From CBDHDN01 sp965261585 (GTDB taxonomy: Bacteria; Pseudomonadota; Alphaproteobacteria; UBA6615), in NCBI GenBank assembly GCA_965261585.1, contig CBDHDN010000071.1, positions 1-64,000 of the forward strand: a stretch of DNA of 64,000 nt, read 5' to 3'. A model generated the notes under the pieces. The model had not been told where the DNA came from and did not search any database. It was given only the letters and a program-made list of their open reading frames with translations. Shown one piece after another: positions 37,602 through 47,621 of the stretch (position 1 is its first letter; every line of letters begins with the position of its first letter). Position numbers and translations under genes: made by a program.

Positions 37602-38663
37602 TCAGTGTGCGCGGCCGGAGATCAGAGCACCGAGGTGGGCGACGCCGCGCAGTGGCCGGGTGAGGCGCCAGGAGACCGACGTGCGCGCCTCGCGGTTGCG
37701 ATTTTTGACGAACGACAACCGCCGATGCAAATCGGCGATGTGGGCGAGCGCGACCGGGTCGCGGCGCGCCTCCAGCTTGTCGAAGCGCTCGGTGAGGTCG
37801 CGCAGCGCCTCGTCGACCGGCTCGCCCCGACTAGCCGCGTCCAGGGTCTGCTGGCTGCGCTCGATCAGCGCACCGGTCCAGCCATAGGGAAGCGTCGATC
37901 GGCCCTTCGTCGGCGCCGGCCTGTGCCGTAGCTGGGGGCTGAGGAACGCCGCGATGTCGGGCATGGCCTCCGCCATGGGGCGCGGCCAGGCGACGCCGAG
38001 GGTCCGGCCGACCCGGTCGAGCGTGGCCTCGGTGTCGCTCAATACCTGGTCGAAGGAGGCGAAGACCCGCGGGTAGCCGCGGCTCGCGCGCTCGGCCGCC
38101 AGGTTGTGGTCGAGCCACAGATAGGCCGCCTTCTCCGCCGTGAAGCCGTCGCGCCGCTGCAACGAGGCTACGACCTCGGCCGCGTCGCGGAACATGTGCA
38201 CGAACACGGGCCGACAGCCGCATTCGGCCAGCAGCTCGTGCCACAGGCCCATCAGCCGGCACATGCGCGGGTCCTTGAGGCCCCACAGCCGGGTCGCGGC
38301 AAAATCCTTCGCAAGGATGGCCCGCAGCTCGGTCCGGAAGGGGACGACGCACGCGTCCTGCCACCATTTCGTGGGCAGCGGCCGCACGTCGTCCCAGGTG
38401 TATTCCAGCGCGTCGAGCAGCCTGTCGTGCAGGTCGACGATGGCATGGTGCTCCCAGAAACCGCGCTCGTTGACCCCGGCCTGAGCCGGCAGCAGGTCGG
38501 CGCCGAGCTCGATGCCCAGCCGCTGCAGCGCGCCCGTCACCGCAGACGTGCCGCTGCGATGCATGCCGAGAACGATGATCGCCTGCTGGCTTATGGGCAC
38601 CCTGTCCGACCGGAACGCGGTTGCGGCAGCCAATCGTGTTACTTGTTCGTTGAGATTTCGCAA
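37602..38663 (-). CDS. sulfotransferase family protein
   Basis: 353 residues. The PAPS 5'-phosphosulfate loop is VLGMHRSGTSAVTGAL (residues 31-46) and the 3'-phosphate region may be RVFASFDQVLSD. Such proteins modify glycans or lipids in surface polysaccharide clusters. It lies 27 bp after a truncated upstream gene in the same direction. Confidence 0.85.
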   Translation of the reverse strand: MRNLNEQVTRLAAATAFRSDRVPISQQAIIVLGMHRSGTSAVTGALQRLGIELGADLLPAQAGVNERGFWEHHAIVDLHDRLLDALEYTWDDVRPLPTKWWQDACVVPFRTELRAILAKDFAATRLWGLKDPRMCRLMGLWHELLAECGCRPVFVHMFRDAAEVVASLQRRDGFTAEKAAYLWLDHNLAAERASRGYPRVFASFDQVLSDTEATLDRVGRTLGVAWPRPMAEAMPDIAAFLSPQLRHRPAPTKGRSTLPYGWTGALIERSQQTLDAASRGEPVDEALRDLTERFDKLEARRDPVALAHIADLHRRLSFVKNRNREARTSVSWRLTRPLRGVAHLGALISGRAH

Positions 38664-38690
38664 ATCGGCCCGCTTCGCAGGGCTCAGGCA

Positions 38691-39102
38691 CTAGGCGGCC
38701 AGCCAGGCGGCTCGGAATCGGCGGGCCAGGAGGGCGCGCAGGCTGTCGTCGGGCGCGCCCGCGAACAGGCCGCGGCGCACCAGGTCGACATAGTCGCGCT
38801 GGCCCTCCTGCCAGTAGAAAGCCAGCAGCTGCAGGGCCGGCGGCTTGAACGCCGGCAGCGTGTTGTAGTCGGCGCCGGGCGGGCCGTCGCGGCCGGGCAG
38901 GCGGCGGCGAGCGCCGAGCCGGCCGGCGAACGTGTAAAAGGCGTCGTCCGGCGGCAGGAAGTCCAGCCGATAGTCGACCTCGTCGACACCATGGGTGATG
39001 TCGTCGCCGCGCAGGCGCGGCGGGTCCTCGCCGGTGACCAGGTAGTTCACCGTGCGCGGACCGAGGAACGCGACGGCACGGCGGACGACGCGCTCGGGCC
39101 GA
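38691..39102 (-). pseudogene. 3' remnant of an unidentified gene, cut by IS256 copy 2
   Basis: The frame is open from the IS junction (RPERVVRRAVAFLGPRTVN) through GVDEVDYRLDFLPPDDAFYT to RFRAAWLAA. The sequence is protein-like but I recognise no family. It was probably co-transcribed with the sulfotransferase. The N-terminal part is not in the window. Confidence 0.55.
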
Positions 39103-40411
39103 AAGCCAAGGAAGGATACGCCATGGAAGAGAATACCGTTGTTGCCTTTCGGAACCCATCGAATTTTCAGGATGACCCGTTGACGGAAGTCCTACGAGCT
39201 GGGGCGCGTGAGTTGCTGGCTCAAGCCGTGGAAGCTGAAGTTGCCGAGTTTCTGGAAGGTCATGCGACGCTGGTTGATGACCGGGGCCGTCGCCGGATTG
39301 TACGCAATGGCCACTTGCCGGAACGGCTGATACAGACCGGGATCGGCCCGGTGGACGTGCGTCAGCCGCGTGTCCGGGATCGGAGAGCCGGCGAGGGTGC
39401 CGGCGCCATCCGGTTCACGTCGGCGATCCTGCCGCGCTATCTGCGCCGCACCAAGAGCCTGGAGGATTTGCTGCCGTGGCTATACTTGAGGGGCATCTCC
39501 AGCGGCGATTTCTCGGAAGCGTTGGCGGCGTTGCTGGGGGCACAGGCCCCGGGTCTGTCGGCCTCCACGATCGGGCGACTGAAGGAAGTTTGGCAAGACG
39601 AGATGGAGCGCTGGCAACGGCGTGATTTATCGGCCAAGCGCTACGTCTACTTCTGGGTCGACGGCATCTATTTTGGCGCCCGCCTGGAAGAGGAGAAGCA
39701 ATGCATCCTGGTTATCATCGGCGCCACGGATCACGGAACCAAGGAGTTGATCGCCATCACCGACGGCTACCGCGAGAGCGAACAATCCTGGCGCGAGGTG
39801 CTGCTCGATCTCAAGCGGCGTGGTCTCGGCATCGGCCCGGAACTGGTGACCGGCGATGGCGCGCTCGGCTTCTGGAAGGCGCTCCGCCAAGTCTACGGGG
39901 CCGCCCGCGAGCAGCGCTGCTGGGTGCATAAGACGGGCAATATCTTGAACAAGCTACCCAAGGGTCGGCAGAACAAGGCCAAGGGTCACTTGCAGGATAT
40001 CTGGATGGCCGAAACCAGGAAGGACGCGGAGACCGCCTTCGACTTCTTCCTGGAAGCCTACGGACCGAAGTACGAAAAGGCCACGGCCTGCCTGGCCAAG
40101 GACCGGGACGCCTTGCTGAGCTTCTACGACTTCCCCGCCGAGCATTGGAAGCATGTGCGGACGACGAACCCCATCGAGAGCACCTTCGCCACGGTTCGCC
40201 TTCGCACCTATCGGACCAAGGGTTGCCTGTCACGCAAGACGGCGATGGCCATGGTCTTCAAGCTTTGCCAGGGGGCCAGCAAGAAATGGCGGAGGCTCAA
40301 TGGATCAGATCAGTTCGCCGAGATCATTCGAGGCGTCAAATTCGTGAATGGAGAACGCCAGGATCGCGCCGCCGCATGACAAACCCATACACAACTTTTG
40401 ACAATAGCTCC
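39103..40411 (+). mobile_element. IS256-family element, copy 2 (left end missing)
   Basis: Identical in layout to copies 1 and 3 from AAGCCAAGGAAGG onward, but the first 79 bp including the left inverted repeat are absent. The right end ACTTTTGACAATAGCTCC is intact and joins an IS630 fragment. Without one end it cannot move by itself. It is a direct repeat of copy 1, bracketing 35244-39102. Confidence 0.92.
39123..40379 (+). CDS. IS256-family transposase, copy 2
   Basis: 418 residues, intact frame, with the same catalytic landmarks as copy 1 and residues Q18, G27, L119 and a proline in YDFPAEHW shared with copy 3. It may act in trans on the complete copies. Confidence 0.94.
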   Translation: MEENTVVAFRNPSNFQDDPLTEVLRAGARELLAQAVEAEVAEFLEGHATLVDDRGRRRIVRNGHLPERLIQTGIGPVDVRQPRVRDRRAGEGAGAIRFTSAILPRYLRRTKSLEDLLPWLYLRGISSGDFSEALAALLGAQAPGLSASTIGRLKEVWQDEMERWQRRDLSAKRYVYFWVDGIYFGARLEEEKQCILVIIGATDHGTKELIAITDGYRESEQSWREVLLDLKRRGLGIGPELVTGDGALGFWKALRQVYGAAREQRCWVHKTGNILNKLPKGRQNKAKGHLQDIWMAETRKDAETAFDFFLEAYGPKYEKATACLAKDRDALLSFYDFPAEHWKHVRTTNPIESTFATVRLRTYRTKGCLSRKTAMAMVFKLCQGASKKWRRLNGSDQFAEIIRGVKFVNGERQDRAAA

Positions 40412-41002
40412 TCCAGGTAGTAGCGCACCTTGTGCGGCTTCACCGCGTGCTGGTCGAGCAGCTTGCACACAGTGCCCTGGGCCAGTTTGGCAAGACACCC
40501 ATGGCCTGCCGCCGGGCCGTGGGAGCGCGCATGCCGCGCCAGCAGCCGCGTCGTCCACAGCTCATGCGGATAACCCAAGTCCTTCGCCTTGCGGCAGGCC
40601 GGATCGACCAGCCAGGCGCGCGCCGCCTCGGTGATCCGCGGCTCGCGTCCGGGCCGCGGACTGTCCGCCAAGGCCGCCATCAAGCCATGGCGCAGCGCTC
40701 GCTCGACGCAGCGCTGCACCGTCTGATGGTGAACGCCCAGCGCCCGGCCAACCGCGAAGTACGACGCATCATCGCGATAGCGCAGCAGCATGCGCGCCCG
40801 CGTCACCCGGCATGCCGCTTCCGTGCGCGACCGGGCGATCGCCCCAAGCTGCTCAACCTCTTCTTCCGTCATCCGCAAATCAACAGACCGCCGAGGCGCC
40901 GCCATGACATGTCTCCCTGCCCATACACGCCTTCACCCTACCAAATCTGGTAGGTGGTCAGGAACCCCACACAAAATGATCCGTTTCATGGAATCGATGT
41001 AC
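40412..41002 (-). mobile_element. IS630-family element, truncated copy
   Basis: The minus strand carries the transposase 5' half (40905 down to 40412: MAAPRRSVDLRMTEEEVEQL to KVRYYLE) and the element's left end (GTACATCGATTCC) next to TA at 41003-41004. The C-terminal catalytic half is lost at the junction with IS256 copy 2. The full copy is at 44247-45520. Confidence 0.88.
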
Positions 41003-41013
41003 TAGTTCGCGTT

Positions 41014-41214
41014 GTGATCAGCCATATCCCGGATGCCCGCCACCGGCTCGCCATCCTGTTCCCCGACGATGGGCCACCGGTTCGGGTCGGCGAGTTTGAT
41101 ACGAACCGTGAGGCGCTGGAGGCGATGGCGGTTAAGACCGCCAAGCTGGGCGTGCCGTCAGTCGGCCGCGTCTATGATGCTGTAGGGCGCATGGTCGTGA
41201 AGGCCGACTTCTGA
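41014..41214 (+). CDS. small hypothetical protein (66 residues)
   Basis: The sequence reads SHIPDARHRLAILFPDDGPP and continues VGEFDTNREALEAMAVKTAK to KADF. It is protein-like, with a beta-strand-rich start and one helix. The GTG at 41014 is only a guess, since the IS630 fragment starts ten bases upstream and may have removed the true start. No family recognised. Confidence 0.4.
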   Translation: MISHIPDARHRLAILFPDDGPPVRVGEFDTNREALEAMAVKTAKLGVPSVGRVYDAVGRMVVKADF

Positions 41215-41373
41215 TAAGTAGGCGATCGACGTCGACGGAATTAGTCGCGACCCCGATGGCGGATTTATTCGGACCCGTAGGTCTACTAACGCGTGTTGCC
41301 CAGCTTGGGCATCGATCGCGGCTGGCCATCCCCGAATTTCGACCGCCGGAAAGACTAAGGGGCCGAGCCGTAT

Positions 41374-41808
41374 TTGTCATGGTGGCACATCCCAGTAACG
41401 ATCAGGCCATCGCGTTATCTTCGAAAGGTCGAGATCGCCCGGTGCAGTCCTTGGCTGATGGCTGCGCGCGGCGGCGGTTCGGGCATCATAATGCGTTGGC
41501 AGTCCCGAGACGTCAGAGAAGGCAACTCTGAGACAACCATCGAAGCCGGGCGCATCTATTTTGTCCCGATTGCACTCCGAGACGAGAGGCGCGAAGACGG
41601 GGAGGCGATCATCACCAACCACGCGCACCTAGTCGACCACCAGGAAAAATGGCGGGTTGTAGATGACACATGGGCGTTCAGGCTGGAGCTCCGGTCTGGG
41701 AGCACGAAGTGGGTCAGCCCTCACTGGTATGCCTTGCGGGTCCCGCGCGCAGGCGTTTCCAACGGCCATTTTACGCTACAAGTCCATTACCCGGACGCCA
41801 ACTACTGA
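41374..41808 (+). CDS. hypothetical protein (up to 144 residues)
   Basis: The C-terminal 100 residues (TIEAGRIYFVPIALRDERRE, EKWRVVDDTWAFRLELRSGS, SPHWYALRVP) look like a real folded domain. The start is uncertain: the frame opens at 41359 and only a TTG at 41374 or later ATG codons are available. Base composition is less GC-rich than the core, which suggests transferred DNA. No family recognised. Confidence 0.4.
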   Translation: MSWWHIPVTIRPSRYLRKVEIARCSPWLMAARGGGSGIIMRWQSRDVREGNSETTIEAGRIYFVPIALRDERREDGEAIITNHAHLVDHQEKWRVVDDTWAFRLELRSGSTKWVSPHWYALRVPRAGVSNGHFTLQVHYPDANY

Positions 41809-41985
41809 TCTCAGCCTGGCTAGCGAGACTTCACCGCCGGACGCCATGGTGGGCTGACGGCCCCCATCTACACGGGGCGCTCCCTACCCGCGCGCCCAGG
41901 ATTTCCCCCGGTGCCCCCGGCGGGCCTGAGGCGGCCGGTGGGTCCCTCTGGCGCCCACAACGGCAGCACAAACCGCAGCACGCGT

Positions 41986-43662
41986 GTAACAGGGGCAAAA
42001 GTCCGGGCGACTTTTCATTTTAGGGATTCACAAGGCTTCCGAATTCTGATTCGATCCGGGCATGGCCGGATGTTTACCAGATATTGAGGCTCTGGCGCCT
42101 GATGACCTCAAGGGGCTGGTGTTACAGCTGCTTGAGGATGTTGTCGCGCTGAAGGCCGAGAACGCTGCGTTACGCGAAGAGATTGCGCGGCTGAAAGGGC
42201 TCAAGGGGCCGCCGAGGCTCAAACCGAGCGGCATGGAGAAGGCCACCGAGCCGGCGCGCGCGGAACGCAAGGCGGGCCGCCGGGGTGGCAAGATCGACCG
42301 GCTTGTGATCGACGAGGAGCGGGTGCTCAAGGCGGCCGTTCCCCCCGGCTCGCGGTTCAAGGGATACGAGACCTACGTGGTCCAGGAGCTGATCCTGCTT
42401 CCTCACGTGATCCGCTACCGCCGTGAACGCTGGATCACCCCTGATGGTCGGACGGTGGTGGCGGCTCTGCCCGCGGGGACGGTCGGCCACTTCGGCCCCG
42501 AGCTCAGGCGCTTCGTGCTCGCTCAGTATCACCCGGGCCAAGTGACGGTACCGCGGCGTCGCGCAATTGCGCGACCTCGGGATGGCGATCTCCAAGCGCC
42601 AAGTCGTGCGTCTTCTCATCGCCGGCAAGGAGGACTTCCTGGCCGAGGCGGCCGGTGTGCTTAAGAGCGGGCTCGAGAGCGCGGCGTGGATCACGGTCGA
42701 TGACACCGGCGCCCGCTACAAGGGCATGAACGGCGCCTGCACGCACATCGGCAACACTGATTTTGCCTGGTTCGCCACCACCCGCGCGAAGAGCCGGCTG
42801 AACTTCCTGGCGCTTTTGCGGGCTGGCGCCACCGACTACGTGATCAACGACGAGGCGCTGGCTTACATGCGCGGCCGGAGCCTCTCGGGGCTGGTGATCG
42901 CCCGGCTCGCTGGGCACAAAAGCAAGCGCCTCAAAGACCAGGAGGCGTGGATGGCCCATCTCGAGCGCCTCGGCATCACCCGGCTCCGGGTGCATCCCGA
43001 TCCGCTGAAGATCGCCACCGAAGGCGCGCTGTGGGGCAGCGTGGTCGCCCATGGCTTGCTCAAGGATGCCGTCATCGTCAGCGACGACGCCGGCCAGTTC
43101 AACGTCGGCTCTCACGCGCTGTGCTGGGTCCACGCCGAGCGGCTCATCCACAAGCTGGTCGGCTTCAACCACCGCCAGCGGCAGGCGTGTGCGCGGATCC
43201 GGGCGCGGGTGTGGTGGTTCTACGCCGACCTGAAGGCATATTGCCGCGATCCCACTCCGCGCAGAAAGCGGGAGCTTCAGGCCCGCTTTGACCGGCTGTT
43301 CACCACCACCACCGGCTTTGCCACCCTCGACCGGTTGCTCGCCAGGCTCCACGCCAACAAGGTCGAGTTGCTCCGCGCCCTCGAACGGCCGGATATCCCG
43401 CTTCACACCAACGGCTCGGAGAATGACATCCGCTGCCAGGTGACAAGGCGCAAAATCAGCGGTGGCACCCGCTCGGAGACCGGCCGCGACTGCCGCGACG
43501 CCTTCCTCGGCTTGATGAAGACCTGCGACAAGCTCGGCGTCTCGTTCTGGGACTACCTCGGCAGCCGGCTCGACATCCCCGGCGCGCCGCCCATCCTCCC
43601 CTTGCCAGACCTCATCCGCCAGCGCGCCGCCGCCTGACCGCCCGGCCTTTTGCCCCTGTTAC
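41986..43662 (+). mobile_element. IS66-family (ISBst12-like) element
   Basis: 1677 bp with 24-bp inverted repeats beginning GTAACAGGGGCAAAAG and one mismatch between ends. GCACGCGT is duplicated at 41978-41985 and 43663-43670, the 8-bp target duplication expected for IS66. It has a single transposase gene and no accessory genes, as in the ISBst12 subgroup. Confidence 0.9.
42062..43637 (+). pseudogene. IS66-like transposase, frameshifted
   Basis: The first frame carries an N-terminal coiled coil (LLEDVVALKAENAALREEI) and zinc-less hinge region up to YHPGQVTVPR (about 42553). The family sequence then continues in the +1 frame from VAQLRDLGM through WITVDDTGARYKGMN and NGSENDIR to the stop at 43637. 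A small indel at 42550-42562 breaks the gene. Confidence 0.88.
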
Positions 43663-43670
43663 GCACGCGT

Positions 43671-43905
43671 CACGTAACCCATTGGTATCATTGGGTGCAC
43701 CACAAGATTGTATGTCTTGCCTGGGGTGTTGGGGGCTCACCCCTGGCTCACAAAGGGCAGCGTGGGTCATGGCCGACGCGCGCCACAACGCGCGCCTACC
43801 CTGGTGACCCATAGTTCCACCTAGGCCCCTTGGGGTTGACCACGGCCGCTCGCGCGCGTCGAGAGACCGCGAAATATGCAGCGAGGCACGGGAGACGCGG
43901 CGGGA
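43671..43905. other. non-coding stretch with an extended inverted repeat
   Basis: No convincing gene. TGGGTCATGG (43767) and CTGGTGACCCA (ending near 43810) with GCGCG/CGCGC inside form an interrupted palindrome. A further inverted repeat GGGGTG/CACCCC lies at 43717-43739. Possible structured RNA or transposon remnant. Confidence 0.4.
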
Positions 43906-44246
43906 CCCATACTAGGCCGGGAGGGTCCACCCCACCCCCTGGGGGAAACGCCCGGCATGTCGGCAGGCAGAAGCCCAGGGCGCAGCAGCCCACAACGCAC
44001 AGCGGAAGCTTGCGCTCAGGGGGTGCGGGCAGGGCCCTCAAGCCGCAGCGCCCCCCAGCGCACAGGGGTTTTCGGTAAGGCAAACCCTCGCGCGCGAAGG
44101 GCGACCTGCGGACCGCGCCAAGCGGAAGCGTGCGCTCAGGGGGTGCGGGCAGGGCCCTCAAGCCGCAGCGCCCCCCAGCGCACAGGGGTTTTCGGTAAGG
44201 CAAGCCCTCGCGCGCGAAGGGCGACCTGCGGACCGCGCCCATACTA
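43906..44246. repeat. 332-bp tandem repeat, unit 1, with two internal 120-bp repeats
   Basis: A leader of about 95 bp (CCCATACTAGGCCGGGAGG onward) is followed by two 120-bp units (44001-44120 and 44121-44240) that differ at two bases. Each unit holds a near-perfect palindrome around CCCTCGCGCGCGAAGGG. The next 332-bp unit begins at 44238 (CCCATACTA) and is interrupted by the IS stack. Both strands have open frames with a 40-residue repeat because 120 is a multiple of three; neither has convincing protein character. Confidence 0.85.
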
Positions 44247-45520
44247 AAACATCGATTCCATGAAACGGATCATTTTGTGTGGGGTTCCTGACTGCCTACC
44301 AGATTTGGTAGGGTGAAGGCGTGTATGGGCAGGGAGACATGTCATGGCGGCGCCTCGGCGGTCTGTTGATTTGCGGATGACGGAAGAAGAGGTTGAGCAG
44401 CTTGGGGCGATCGCCCGGTCGCGCACGGAAGCGGCATGCCGGGTGACGCGGGCGCGCATGCTGCTGCGCTATCGCGATGATGCGTCGTACTTCGCGGTTG
44501 GCCGGGCGCTGGGCGTTCACCATCAGACGGTGCAGCGCTGCGTCGAGCGAGCGCTGCGCCATGGCTTGATGGCGGCCTTGGCGGACAGCCCGCGGCCGGG
44601 ACGCGAGCCGCGGATCACCGAGGCGGCGCGCGCCTGGCTGGTCGATCTGGCCTGCCGCAAGGCGAAGGACTTGGGCTATCCGCATGAGCTGTGGACGACG
44701 CGGCTGCTGGCGCGGCATGCGCGCTCCCACGGCCCGGCGGCAGGCCATGGGTGTCTGGCCAAGCTGGCCCAGGGCACGGTGTGCAAGCTGCTCGACCAGC
44801 ACGCGGTGAAGCCGCACAAGGTGCGCTACTACCTGGAGCGCCGTGACCCCGAGTTCGAGCAGAAGATGGCCGAGGTGTTGTGTGTCTACCGCGAGGTCGA
44901 AATGCTCAAGCGAGCCGCCGCGGCGAACCCGCAGGCGCCGATCGAGGCGGTGGCGATCATCTCCTACGACGAGAAGCCGGGCATGCAGGCGATCGGGACG
45001 ACGGCGCCCGACCTGCCGCCTGCGCCCGGTCGCCATGCCGGCTTCGGGCGTGATCACGAATATGTCCGCCACGGGACGATCAGCCTGCTCGCCGGCATCG
45101 ATCTGCTGACCGGCAAGGTTCACGCCAGCGTCGAGGATCGCCATCGCTCGCGCGAGTTCGTCGCGTTTCTCAAACGCCTCGACGCGGCCTATCCACCGAG
45201 CACCGCGATCACGCTGATCCTCGACAATCACTCCGCGCATATCTCCAAGGAAACCCGAGGCTGGCTCGCCGACCAGCGAGAGGGCCGCTTCAGTTTCGTC
45301 TTCACTCCCAAGCACGGCTCCTGGCTCAACCTCACCGAGGGCTTCTTCTCCAAGCTCGCTCGCTCGGTGCTCCGGCACATCCGCGTCGCCTCCAAGCAGG
45401 AACTCAAGGACCGCATCATCGCCGCCATCGACGACATCAACCGACATCCCGTCGTCCACACCTGGTCCTACAAACTAAACGAGGCCGCCTGATATGATTC
45501 GATCCTCGGAAACGCTGAAC
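44247..45520 (+). mobile_element. IS630-family element, full copy
   Basis: 1274 bp flanked by TA at 44245-44246 and 45521-45522, as expected for IS630. The left end AAACATCGATTCCATGAAAC and the inverted right end GTTCAGCGTTTCCGAGGATC are imperfect inverted repeats. It was inserted into the TA at the junction of the 332-bp tandem repeat. Confidence 0.9.
44344..45492 (+). CDS. IS630-family transposase
   Basis: 382 residues, intact. N-terminal HTH (FAVGRALGVHHQTVQRCVER) and the DDE core: AIISYDEKPGMQAIG, LILDNHSAHIS and SWLNLTEGFFSKLAR. The truncated copy at 40412-40905 is nearly identical over the shared half. Confidence 0.95.
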   Translation: MAAPRRSVDLRMTEEEVEQLGAIARSRTEAACRVTRARMLLRYRDDASYFAVGRALGVHHQTVQRCVERALRHGLMAALADSPRPGREPRITEAARAWLVDLACRKAKDLGYPHELWTTRLLARHARSHGPAAGHGCLAKLAQGTVCKLLDQHAVKPHKVRYYLERRDPEFEQKMAEVLCVYREVEMLKRAAAANPQAPIEAVAIISYDEKPGMQAIGTTAPDLPPAPGRHAGFGRDHEYVRHGTISLLAGIDLLTGKVHASVEDRHRSREFVAFLKRLDAAYPPSTAITLILDNHSAHISKETRGWLADQREGRFSFVFTPKHGSWLNLTEGFFSKLARSVLRHIRVASKQELKDRIIAAIDDINRHPVVHTWSYKLNEAA

Positions 45521-46233
45521 TAGGGTCCAGACTCAATTAGATCCACCAGATGATGAGTGCGGCGAGGACGACGCCAGCGAGGAAGTTTCTGGCGAGTTTG
45601 TCGTAGCGGGTGGCGATCCGCCGGAAGTCCTTGAGACGGCCGAACATGCGTTCGATGAGGTTGCGCTGTCGGTAAGCGACGCGATCATGGGGGATCAGGG
45701 GCTTGCGCCTGGCAATCGACGGGATGACAGCTTCCGTGCCCTGTTCGGCAAGCAGACGGCGCAGCTTGTTGGTGTCGTAAGCCTTATCGGCTGTGAGCCG
45801 GGCAATCGGGCCAGCGGCATCCAGCAGTTCAGGCGCCATGATCACATCGTGGACGTTTCCCGGTGCAAGCAGCAGAACCCGCGGTCGTCCTGCGCCATCG
45901 CTCAGGGCGTGGAGCGTGGTCGTGCGACCGCCACGTGAGCGCCCGATCGCTTGCTCGAAAGCCCCCCTTTTCCGCCAGCGGCCGAGCGATGCGCCTTGAC
46001 ATGAGAGCTGTCGATCGCGGCCGTGCCGATCGTTCCAGTGGTCCCGGTCAGCGCCTCGAACATGCCAAGCCAAATGCCCTGCTTGCTCCACCGATTAAAC
46101 CGATTATAGATCGTCGTATAGGGACCATACCCCGGCGGGCAGTCGCGCCATCGCGCGCCCGAGCGCAGCATATGCACGATGCCGCTTATTACTCGTCGGT
46201 CGTCTACCCGGTGTGCTCCTTTGCGCCCGCGCG

Positions 46234-47621
46234 GGAGCTATTGTCAAAAGTTGTGTATGGGTTTGTCATGCGGCGGCGCGATCCTGGCGTTCTCCATTCA
46301 CGAATTTGACGCCTCGAATGATCTCGGCGAACTGATCTGATCCATTGAGCCTCCGCCATTTCTTGCTGGCCCCCTGGCAAAGCTTGAAGACCATGGCCAT
46401 CGCCGTCTTGCGTGACAGGCAACCCTTGGTCCGATAGGTGCGAAGGCGAACCGTGGCGAAGGTGCTCTCGATGGGGTTCGTCGTCCGCACATGCTTCCAA
46501 TGCTCGGCGGGGAAGTCGTAGAAGCTCAGCAAGGCGTCCCGGTCCTTGGCCAGGCAGGCCGTGGCCTTTTCGTACTTCGGTCCGTAGGCTTCCAGGAAGA
46601 AGTCGAAGGCGGTCTCCGCGTCCTTCCTGGTTTCGGCCATCCAGATATCCTGCAAGTGACCCTTGGCCTTGTTCTGCCGACCCTTGGGTAGCTTGTTCAA
46701 GATATTGCCCGTCTTATGCACCCAGCAGCGCTGCTCGCGGGCGGCCCCGTAGACTTGGCGGAGCGCCTTCCAGAAGCCGAGCGCGCCATCGCCGGTCACC
46801 AGTTCCGGGCCGATGCCGAGACCACGCCGCTTGAGATCGAGCAGCACCTCGCGCCAGGATTGTTCGCTCTCGCGGTAGCCGTCGGTGATGGCGATCAACT
46901 CCTTGGTTCCGTGATCCGTGGCGCCGATGATAACCAGGATGCATTGCTTCTCCTCTTCCAGGCGGGCGCCAAAATAGATGCCGTCGACCCAGAAGTAGAC
47001 GTAGCGCTTGGCCGATAAATCACGCCGTTGCCAGCGCTCCATCTCGTCTTGCCAAACTTCCTTCAGTCGCCCGATCGTGGAGGCCGACAGACCCGGGGCC
47101 TGTGCCCCCAGCAACGCCGCCAACGCTTCCGAGAAATCGCCGCTGGAGATGCCCCTCAAGTATAGCCACGGCAGCAAATCCTCCAGGCTCTTGGTGCGGC
47201 GCAGATAGCGCGGCAGGATCGCCGACGTGAACCGGATGGCGCCGGCACCCTCGCCGGCTCTCCGATCCCGGACACGCGGCTGACGCACGTCCACCGGGCC
47301 GATCCCGGTCTGTATCGGCCGTTCCGGCAAGTGGCCATTGCGTACAATCCGGCGACGGCCCCGGTCATCAACCAGCGTCGCATGACCTTCCAGAAACTCG
47401 GCAACTTCAGCTTCCACGGCTTGAGCCAGCAACTCACGCGCCCCAGCTCGTAGGACTTCCGTCAACGGGTCATCCTGAAAATTCGATGGGTTCCGAAAGG
47501 CAACAACGGTATTCTCTTCCATGGCGTATCCTTCCTTGGCTTAGGTCAAGTGGTGACTGCAACAATCACCAGGATACGCCGCCCTCTTTCCAACGCCGTA
47601 CACAAGATTCAGCTATACCTC
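46234..47621 (-). mobile_element. IS256-family element, copy 3 (complete, with target duplication)
   Basis: 1388 bp. CCCGCGCG occurs at 46226-46233 and 47622-47629 as an 8-bp target duplication. Both ends are intact and it is inverted relative to copies 1 and 2. This is the only copy of the three that looks like a clean insertion. Confidence 0.95.
46266..47522 (-). CDS. IS256-family transposase, copy 3
   Basis: 418 residues, intact, as copy 2 except for proline instead of leucine in GHLPERPIQTG. With both element ends present this is the best candidate for an active copy. Confidence 0.95.
   Translation of the reverse strand: MEENTVVAFRNPSNFQDDPLTEVLRAGARELLAQAVEAEVAEFLEGHATLVDDRGRRRIVRNGHLPERPIQTGIGPVDVRQPRVRDRRAGEGAGAIRFTSAILPRYLRRTKSLEDLLPWLYLRGISSGDFSEALAALLGAQAPGLSASTIGRLKEVWQDEMERWQRRDLSAKRYVYFWVDGIYFGARLEEEKQCILVIIGATDHGTKELIAITDGYRESEQSWREVLLDLKRRGLGIGPELVTGDGALGFWKALRQVYGAAREQRCWVHKTGNILNKLPKGRQNKAKGHLQDIWMAETRKDAETAFDFFLEAYGPKYEKATACLAKDRDALLSFYDFPAEHWKHVRTTNPIESTFATVRLRTYRTKGCLSRKTAMAMVFKLCQGASKKWRRLNGSDQFAEIIRGVKFVNGERQDRAAA

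Noticed and set aside
38106..39122. 757-residue plus-strand frame joining antisense sequence to the IS256 transposase
   Set aside because: The first part is antisense to the sulfotransferase and the truncated gene; the other two copies show that the transposase starts at the internal ATG (39123).
33955..39122. Functional composite transposon carrying rpsD
   Set aside because: Copy 2 lacks its left end and neither copy has a target duplication, so recombination explains the arrangement better than transposition of the block.
44001..44240. CRISPR-like array at the 120-bp repeats
   Set aside because: Repeats are 120 bp with no unique spacers and only two per block; no cas genes are nearby.
43796..44247. 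Protein with 40-residue repeats on either strand
   Set aside because: The open frames follow from a period divisible by three in GC-rich DNA; both strands are open and neither shows credible protein composition or a ribosome-binding site.
46226..46260. Short ORF at the IS256 copy 3/IS5 junction as a fusion gene
   Set aside because: The junction is explained by the 8-bp target duplication inside the IS5 transposase; no start or protein-like sequence supports a new gene.
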